NCBI RefSeq assembly: GCF_040610475.1
Contig: NZ_JBEXMJ010000003.1
Coordinates: 248,001 to 312,000 of the forward strand
Length of the DNA: 64,000 bases
DNA from: Actinopolymorpha sp. NPDC004070
GTDB lineage: Bacteria > Actinomycetota > Actinomycetes > Propionibacteriales > Actinopolymorphaceae
Reading direction: 5' to 3'
This document shows positions 58,165 through 64,000 of this stretch, one piece after another. Within the stretch, counting starts at the first letter, position 1, and each line of letters begins with the position of its first letter. The translations under genes and the position numbers were made by a program. Below the pieces are notes generated by a model, which ran no database searches, was not told where the DNA came from, and saw nothing but the letters and a program-made list of their open reading frames with translations.

Positions 58165-59004
58165 ATGGCGGAGATCAGCAGGCGCGCCGCGTTGGGGCTC
58201 GGGGCGGCCACGGCGGCAGCCATCGGCCTCGCCGTCGGAACGCCGAGCACAGCGGAGGCGACCATCGAGAAACCACGCGTCCGAACGGGTGTGCTCCGGA
58301 TCGCTACGTACAACATCCACTACGGAGCAGGGCCCGACAACGTCTTCGATCTGCAACACACTGCCGAGATCATCGCGGCGATCGGCCCCGACCTGATCGG
58401 GCTCCAAGAGGTTGACAAGTTCTTCCGTCCGCGCAGCAACTGGCTAGACACGCCGGCCGAACTTGCGCAAATGCTCGACATGCACGTCGCATACGGGCCA
58501 AACATCGACCTCGATCCGCTCGAGCCAGGTCAACCACGACGCCAGTACGGCAACGCCGTACTCTCCCGCTGGCCCATCCTCGAGTACAGCAACACCAGAC
58601 TTCCCCAGTACACGGGCAGCGAGCCTCGCGGCCTGTTGGAAGCGTTGGTCAACGTCGAAGGTACGCCGATCCGCTTCGGCACCACCCACATGCAGCACAC
58701 CAGTGATGCCGAATGGCAGGAACAAGCCGACGCCATCGCAGACGCAGTCGACGCCGCGGGCGGCCGCTACTTCCTAGTCGGCGACACCAACGCGGTACCC
58801 AGCTTTCCCGGGATGCGGACCTTCACCGACCGGCTCGACGATGTCTGGGCCGAGGTCGGGATCGGGGAAGGTTTGTCCGCGGCCAACACCTGGCGGTTCG
58901 ACTATATTTTCATGCCGACCGGCAACGACGTGCGTTCGACATGGCTGGTCTGCTGCGACGCTTCGGACCATCTCCCACTGGTCGCGGATGTCGACATCCG
59001 GTAG
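58165..59004 (+). CDS. Tat-exported endonuclease/exonuclease/phosphatase family protein
   Basis: A 279-aa member of the EEP superfamily, with a twin-arginine signal (SRRAALGLGAATAAAI) at the N-terminus. The catalytic set is complete: N50 (ATYNIHYG), E82 (IGLQEVDK), H175 (GTTHMQH), D207 and N209 (VGDTNAVP), D246 (RFDYIF), D268-H269 (ASDHLPL). Substrates of the family range from nucleic acids to phospholipids and inositol phosphates. The ATG at 58165 follows GAGAAGGAGAA; an ATG at 58135 in frame lacks this site. Confidence 0.88.
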   Translation: MAEISRRAALGLGAATAAAIGLAVGTPSTAEATIEKPRVRTGVLRIATYNIHYGAGPDNVFDLQHTAEIIAAIGPDLIGLQEVDKFFRPRSNWLDTPAELAQMLDMHVAYGPNIDLDPLEPGQPRRQYGNAVLSRWPILEYSNTRLPQYTGSEPRGLLEALVNVEGTPIRFGTTHMQHTSDAEWQEQADAIADAVDAAGGRYFLVGDTNAVPSFPGMRTFTDRLDDVWAEVGIGEGLSAANTWRFDYIFMPTGNDVRSTWLVCCDASDHLPLVADVDIR

Positions 59005-59292
59005 TGCATCTGTTGTGCGACGCGCTTCTCCGCGCGGTAGCGGGCCGACGGCCAGCTCACTCGGCTTTGCGGCCCGCTACGCCCGCGTCACCGCGTTTGA
59101 CTACGGTTCTCGCCAACGACAGCGGTGCTCACGCGACACACCTCCCGGCATCGACCGACAGCCATCGGCGAGCAATTCGCATGTCTTGAGACACGCCATT
59201 CCGATGTCCTGGCGTCTCCTGCGCTTCGAACTCGCGCGGAGCCAGACGGATGGGCTCGGCGATCTGCCGAGCCATCTCGGCTGGGCCTCTTG

Positions 59293-61524
59293 TCACACCT
59301 GCATGCGCTGGTCTGTGAGGATCGCGTAGACGTACGCCGGACCCCGCACGAGCGAGTTGATCTGGCCCGGTCCTGTGAGAGGCATGAGGTCGTATGCCTT
59401 CCTGAACTGGCTCACGTGGATGGAGTAACCAGTTCTGTCCGGAGTTAGGTGTGATCCCTCCACGCGGTAGACAAACGGCAAGCCAGTCGTCGTGTGAAAC
59501 TCCTGGCCGGCGCAAGCCTCGATACGCGCCCACAACCGGTCGAAGCCATCCATCGTCAGATTTCGATGGTGACCATCGATCTCGAATCGGGTGGGCGGCG
59601 ATTCGTTCGATACTGAGTTGGAGGTCGCTCCGTCACCGGCGGCCGGTTCGGTCGGCTGTGTATCAGGGGCTGCCGGGAACTCGTCGGTGTCATCGACGTC
59701 CTCCAGCGGGCTGGGCTCAGTTGGCCGCTCGGATGCCTCGAGATCGATCGGCTTGCCCATCACGCGTCCGACGTGGATGAGCAGCTCCCGCTCCCGGGCC
59801 GCGAAGAATGCGTCGAAGTCGTCCTTGCGCATGAGGTCCGGGTCGGCGAGGTGAGTGCGGACGTTGATGCTGATCTGGGCCTCGCTCGTCTCTGCGCTGT
59901 TGGCGAGCCTGCGTAGGTACTCTGACGGTGCGTTCCCGCCGATCACCCGGTTGGTGCGAGCGCTGAGCGGTGTCTTGTTGATGATGGAGTTGTAGACCCT
60001 CGGGTCGATGCCGGCGCGGTCACACCATGCCCGCGGGAAGATGTGGTGGATGTCCACGGCCTCGTCGAAGTAGTTCAACGCAGTGGCCAGTTCACCGGTG
60101 CGCCAGTCAACGGCCCGCTGTCGCAGGAGGAGCGCGTAAAGCCCCTTGTAGGCGGCACTTCCTCGGGTCCGGAGTGTCAGCAGTCTCGCGGGTGAGAACG
60201 TCGCTTCGATGACCGTACGAGGAAGCTCTCCACCAGACCGGGCCCAGGCAACAACGTCCGGAAGGTCTCGGCTGAACCTCGTCTCGGTGGTCCCGCCATA
60301 CAGTTCGCCGAACACGCCGCACCAGAACCACCGCGCGATCTTCTCCTGGACACCTTGAGGTTCGGAGTCCGCCCCAAGGGTGGCAAAGATCGCGGAGAGC
60401 GGTATCAACTGAGTCCCGTACGGGAGGTACTTGGTGTCGTAGATGTACTGCTGGTGGAGGAACTTCGCCGCTCGCTTCAGGCCCTCGACGACCTTCGGTG
60501 CCCAGCGCTGGTACTCCTCCAGCCGCAGGGCCAGCATGTCGGTGCGCTTGCACCCGATGCGTGGCGCGCGGGCATCGCCGGCGTCGCCGCCACGGCTGAC
60601 CCACTGGCGATGGCGGTCCTGCGTCGCCAGAAGCGCCACTGCCTGGAGGAAGTCAGTGTTGGACACCTCGCGGAGGATGCGGTACTCGGGCGCCGCCCAC
60701 GCGTCTCGGCGCTGCTCCCAGTCCTTCCGCAGGTCGAATTCGTCCGCGGCGTACGTCGCGGTCAGGAGTTCGAAGACGGTAAGGGTGACGCCTCCGGTGT
60801 TCACCTTCTCGAACACGGTGCAGACCGCTTCGCGCGGTGTCTGCCTACCGAGCTCGATCACCGGGATCTGGTACTGCTCGAATCGCTGGATCACGTCCAG
60901 GAGGAATTTCGTCCAGAGCTGGATCTTCTCTGTGTCGTATCCCCAGTACTTCTGGAATTCGATCTGCCACTGTGTCCAGGTGAACAGGTGGGATACCGGG
61001 AAGAGAAGCGCTGCGTACTCCTTCTCCGGCGTCGAGTAGTCCTCGACCGGTTCGCCACGGAAGTTTCGAACGATCCTGTCCGCAGGCAGGAAGCGGATCG
61101 CTTCCTCCCGGTCGCCGTGCTCGGCCAGGGCCGCCACCATGTCGATGTAGAACCAGCCGGCGGTCGGCCGCTTCCGGACGTCCTGTGTCTCGACTGGCCG
61201 TCCGAGGGTGATCGACTGGTACAGCGAAGTCAGACGTTGCTGCCCGTCCAGGATGAGGCGGTCGACTTCGCATGTGGGTGGGGGAGTTGCGCCTTCCACC
61301 GGACGTTGCTTGAACCTGACGTCACCACCGGCCCGCAGCATCATCACTGCGCCGACGGGATAGCCGAGTGAGATGGACGCCAGCAGGCTGGCGATGTTCC
61401 GGTCCGGCCACACCCAGCCTCGCTGGAACTCGGGCAGTTGAGCACGGCCGTCACCGACCTCCTGAAGCAGGTTCCGCAGAAACTCCTTCTCGATACCGAA
61501 CGCTTCGACCGGCACGAAGCACAT
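59293..61524 (-). CDS. DUF262-HNH nuclease (GmrSD-like), with extra C-terminal domain
   Basis: A 743-aa protein. The N-terminal DUF262 domain has QRGWVW (34-39) and the nucleotide-binding DGQQRLTSLY (93-102). A long helical middle precedes the HNH-type site DIHHIFPRAWC (H493, H494), followed by INKTPLS and NRVIGG. In GmrSD, which cuts modified phage DNA, these parts do NTP-dependent cleavage. After an acidic, Pro-rich linker (about 600-655) a compact domain of about 85 residues that I do not recognise ends the protein. Divergent from the PglW-like gene, so they share a 384-base control region. Confidence 0.88.
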   Translation of the reverse strand: MCFVPVEAFGIEKEFLRNLLQEVGDGRAQLPEFQRGWVWPDRNIASLLASISLGYPVGAVMMLRAGGDVRFKQRPVEGATPPPTCEVDRLILDGQQRLTSLYQSITLGRPVETQDVRKRPTAGWFYIDMVAALAEHGDREEAIRFLPADRIVRNFRGEPVEDYSTPEKEYAALLFPVSHLFTWTQWQIEFQKYWGYDTEKIQLWTKFLLDVIQRFEQYQIPVIELGRQTPREAVCTVFEKVNTGGVTLTVFELLTATYAADEFDLRKDWEQRRDAWAAPEYRILREVSNTDFLQAVALLATQDRHRQWVSRGGDAGDARAPRIGCKRTDMLALRLEEYQRWAPKVVEGLKRAAKFLHQQYIYDTKYLPYGTQLIPLSAIFATLGADSEPQGVQEKIARWFWCGVFGELYGGTTETRFSRDLPDVVAWARSGGELPRTVIEATFSPARLLTLRTRGSAAYKGLYALLLRQRAVDWRTGELATALNYFDEAVDIHHIFPRAWCDRAGIDPRVYNSIINKTPLSARTNRVIGGNAPSEYLRRLANSAETSEAQISINVRTHLADPDLMRKDDFDAFFAARERELLIHVGRVMGKPIDLEASERPTEPSPLEDVDDTDEFPAAPDTQPTEPAAGDGATSNSVSNESPPTRFEIDGHHRNLTMDGFDRLWARIEACAGQEFHTTTGLPFVYRVEGSHLTPDRTGYSIHVSQFRKAYDLMPLTGPGQINSLVRGPAYVYAILTDQRMQV

Positions 61525-61908
61525 CTCCCTCGGAGGTCTGTTGGCATCTGGCTGGCACGCGAGGTGAGTCGAGACGCTGCACCTGTGACCAGCACGGGCA
61601 TTTGGCGATCGACCATAGCGCCGTCATTCGCGATTCGTGGCAGTTGCGCTCAAGTGGACGTGTCAACCTCGCGTTGCTCCCGGAGTTGCTCCGTAGTGGG
61701 GCTGCGAACCGGAACGGTAAGGCCGGTTAGACCGATTGACCAGCGGCGGACAGGTCTGCGAGATCGGCATCACCAAACGATCACGTTGTTGGTTGTTCAC
61801 TGGCAGGTCCTTTACGCGCTGCTAAGGTGACGGCGCGAATGATCTTGGTCGCGGGTTCAACTACTGGCGGCCGGTGCTCGCGTGTCCAAGCCGTCGGGGA
61901 GGGGGGCG
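61525..61908. other. 384-base divergent control region
   Basis: No gene is seen. The GAGGGAG site of the DUF262 gene lies at the left end and GGGAGGGGGG before the PglW-like ATG at the right end. A TTGACA sequence on the minus strand (about 61660-61665) could be a -35 element for the nuclease, but no matching -10 was found. A TTGACC on the plus strand near 61736 likewise lacks a partner. Confidence 0.6.
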
Positions 61909-64000
61909 ATGGACGTCGGACGCTGGGTTCAGTGCACGCCGTCGGAGTTTTCGTGGGAGCGCGCTGCGCTCGCGTACCTGCGCACGCTTCTGCCGGAGAA
62001 GGAGCCCTACCGCGCCTGGGCGAACGCCGAGTTCATCGGCACCGACGGGTCGGTCAACGAGATCGACCTGCTTCTCGTCACCCCACGGCGCCTCATCGTC
62101 CTCGAGGTCAAGTCGTGGGCGGGCATCCTCGTCGGTGACGCCGGCACCTGGCAGCAGACGCACCGTGCGCCGGTCGACAACCCGGTGATCGGGGCGACCC
62201 GCAAAGCCCGCAAGCTGAAGTCGCTGCTCGCGGCCCAGCCCGCGTTGCGCGGTAAGCGCGTTCCCTGGATCGAGGGAGCAGTCTTCCTCTCCGACGCCAG
62301 TCTCGACGTACGTCTGAAGTCCGAAGGCCTTGCCCACGTGTTTGGTCGCCAAGACCACGAGGGCCTGCCCAGCGTCCTTGCCCACATCACGGAGCCCGGC
62401 GACGACGTCGATGCCACGATGTCGACCGCGATCGCAAAAGCAGTAGACCAGGCGGGCATCCGCCAGTCGCAGCGCGGACGCAAGGTCGGCAGCCTCCGCT
62501 TGGAGATGCCGGCAATGCAGGAAGGTCCCGGCTGGCAGGATTTCGTAGCCCACCATGAGCGCTTCAAGGACGACCGACCTCGCCGCGTCCGGATCTACCT
62601 GGCCGGTGAGGCGGAGGCGGGTGACCGCCGCGCCCAGCTTGTACGAGCAGCCGAGCGCGAGTACCGCGCGCTTCGCGGCATCGACTACAGCGGCATCGCC
62701 AGTCCGATCGACTTCGTCGAGCACGACCTCGGCCCGGCGCTGATCTTTCCGCACGACCCGAGCCTGGGCCGCCTGGACCACTTCCTGCAGCAGGAGGACG
62801 CCAAGCTCGACCTGGACGCCCGCCTGTCCCTCCTGCGGACGCTCGCGGAGACCATCTCCTACGCGCACCGCCGAACGCTCGCCCACCGCGGCCTGAGCCC
62901 CCAGTGCGTGTGGGTACGCCGCGACGGCGACGGCTTCCATCTTCAGGTGACCGACTGGCAGACCGCGACCAGGGGCTCGGAGTCGACCACGGGTGCGTCG
63001 GTGAGTTCGACGCAGACGTTCGCCGAGCTCGCCGAGGAGGGCGCGACCGCCTACTTCGCCCCTGAGTGGGCGTGGGGGAGCCAGAACGGCGTCCCGCTGG
63101 ACGTGTTCGGAGTCGGCGCGATCGCCTACTTGTTGTTCGCCGGGCACCCGCCCGCTTCGTCGTTCGGCGCGCTGGCCCGTCGGCTGTTGTCGCAGGGTTG
63201 TCTGTCCCTGCGTGCGCAGGTGGACAACGTCAGCGACCGGCTGGACACGCTGGTGGCCAGGGCGACGATGGCCGACGCGGCCAAGCGGACGCAGGACATG
63301 GCCGCCTTCCTGCTCGACCTCGACACCTTGCGAGAGCAGCTCACGGCAGAGACCGCAGAGCAGGTGGTCGCCGTCGACCCGCTCAGCGCAGAGGCCGGCG
63401 CGGAGCTTGAGGACGGCTTCAGGGTCGTACGACGGCTCGGCCGTGGTTCCACCGCTCTGGCGCTGCTGGTCGAGCGGGACGAGAAGGAAGCGGTCCTCAA
63501 GGTCTCGCTGGACCCCGAGAAGGACGCCCGGATCCGGTCCGAGGCCGCGGCGCTCGCGCTCCTCGGCGAACACCCGGGCATTGTCCAGCTGCTGGATCCC
63601 GATCCGCTGCGAGTTGGCGGCCGGCTGGCGATCCTGCTCACGTTCGCCGGCAGGGGCACCCTCACGAGGGAGCTCCGCGAGCGCGGGCGCCTGCAGCCGG
63701 AGTGGCTGCACGACTGGGGCAAGGACCTGCTCGCCACTGTCGACTACCTCGAGCGCACCGGCGTCGCGCACCGCGACATCAAGCCCGACAACCTCGGGAT
63801 TAGCGAGGTCGGCGGCAAGGGCAAGAAGCGGCGCCTGGTCCTGTTTGACTTCTCCTTGTCCCGTGAGCCGTTGGAGGCTGTCGAAGCCGGCACTCCGCCC
63901 TATCTCGATCCCTTCCTCGGCCGCGGAGACCGTCGCCGCTGGGACACCGCGGCCGAGCGGTACGCCGCTGCGGTCACGCTGTACGAGATGGCCACCGCGC
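61909..64000 (+). CDS. pglW: PglW-like NERD plus double protein kinase, 5' part
   Basis: 697 codons are visible without a stop; the gene runs off the window. Domains: NERD nuclease-related (about 1-150; E51, D53, E66 and K68 in NEIDLLL and LEVKSW), a degenerate kinase lobe (about 200-470; HRG at 326-328 for HRD and DW at 349-350 for DFG), then a full kinase (from 504; LGRGSTA loop, K531, HRDIKPDN at 621-628, DFS at 647-649, GTPPYLDPFLG). The order and the sequence RW..TPSEF...PYRAWANAEF match PglW of the phage growth limitation (BREX type 2) system. ATG at 61909 with GGGAGGGGGG. Whether pglX, Y and Z follow is not visible. Confidence 0.82.
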   Translation, partial: MDVGRWVQCTPSEFSWERAALAYLRTLLPEKEPYRAWANAEFIGTDGSVNEIDLLLVTPRRLIVLEVKSWAGILVGDAGTWQQTHRAPVDNPVIGATRKARKLKSLLAAQPALRGKRVPWIEGAVFLSDASLDVRLKSEGLAHVFGRQDHEGLPSVLAHITEPGDDVDATMSTAIAKAVDQAGIRQSQRGRKVGSLRLEMPAMQEGPGWQDFVAHHERFKDDRPRRVRIYLAGEAEAGDRRAQLVRAAEREYRALRGIDYSGIASPIDFVEHDLGPALIFPHDPSLGRLDHFLQQEDAKLDLDARLSLLRTLAETISYAHRRTLAHRGLSPQCVWVRRDGDGFHLQVTDWQTATRGSESTTGASVSSTQTFAELAEEGATAYFAPEWAWGSQNGVPLDVFGVGAIAYLLFAGHPPASSFGALARRLLSQGCLSLRAQVDNVSDRLDTLVARATMADAAKRTQDMAAFLLDLDTLREQLTAETAEQVVAVDPLSAEAGAELEDGFRVVRRLGRGSTALALLVERDEKEAVLKVSLDPEKDARIRSEAAALALLGEHPGIVQLLDPDPLRVGGRLAILLTFAGRGTLTRELRERGRLQPEWLHDWGKDLLATVDYLERTGVAHRDIKPDNLGISEVGGKGKKRRLVLFDFSLSREPLEAVEAGTPPYLDPFLGRGDRRRWDTAAERYAAAVTLYEMATA

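Noticed and set aside
53754..61908. Integrase, excisionase or transposase gene to explain an island
   Set aside because: None of the frames in this stretch shows tyrosine- or serine-recombinase or transposase motifs; the island call rests only on the tRNA, the repeat and gene content.

Overview
The window is GC-rich chromosomal DNA from an actinomycete. The codon bias is extreme, most operon genes join through ATGA or GTGA overlaps, and GTG and TTG starts are common. The gene order (complete nuo operon, polyprenyl synthase, korAB, a second partial nuo cluster, htpX, yajQ, tRNA-Tyr) resembles what I recall of the Streptomyces chromosome, but sequence alone does not fix the genus. No CRISPR array, insertion sequence, integrase or rRNA was seen.

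Region 1 (1-14272) is the right part of a classical NDH-1 (complex I) operon. It runs from the last 16 codons of nuoD through nuoE-F-G-H-I-J-K-L-M-N, followed by a long-chain polyprenyl diphosphate synthase that probably makes the menaquinone side chain used by the complex. Region 2 (14289-33667) is mixed metabolism and envelope: a membrane-anchored polysaccharide deacetylase/glycosyltransferase fusion with a small Pro/Thr-rich partner, a PhoX-like fragment with a MobA-like nucleotidyltransferase, DUF427, a sulfotransferase, an SDR, a korA-korB-rarD-MOSC operon, an orphan peptide-binding lipoprotein, DUF1203, a phosphatase-like protein, a PLP aminotransferase, an amino-acid ABC transporter and a DinB-like protein.

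Region 3 (33777-43529) is a second nuo cluster, A-B-C-H-I-J-K-L-M-N, without nuoD, E, F or G. It therefore lacks the NADH-oxidising module, and a ferredoxin-fed complex partnered by KorAB is a reasonable hypothesis. Between nuoH2 and nuoI2 lies a 34-codon micro-ORF of MTRL repeats coupled to both neighbours by ATGA. Region 4 (43590-53522) holds a flavin monooxygenase, HtpX, and a five-gene MacAB-type export operon: two adaptor proteins, an ATPase, a permease and a lipoprotein. The operon is preceded by a perfect 17-bp hairpin at its ribosome binding site and closed by a strong terminator; YajQ follows on the opposite strand.

Region 5 (53626-64000) starts at tRNA-Tyr and looks like an accessory island. 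A 21-bp piece of the tRNA terminator recurs 2.3 kb away, at the truncated end of a DUF4145 pseudogene. Then come a GlxA-type regulator, a membrane-tethered receiver-like protein, a ROK regulator divergent from a Tat-exported endonuclease/exonuclease/phosphatase protein, a DUF262-HNH nuclease, and, cut by the right edge, a NERD plus double-kinase protein of the PglW (BREX type 2 / phage growth limitation) family. The right end is probably the beginning of an anti-phage island.
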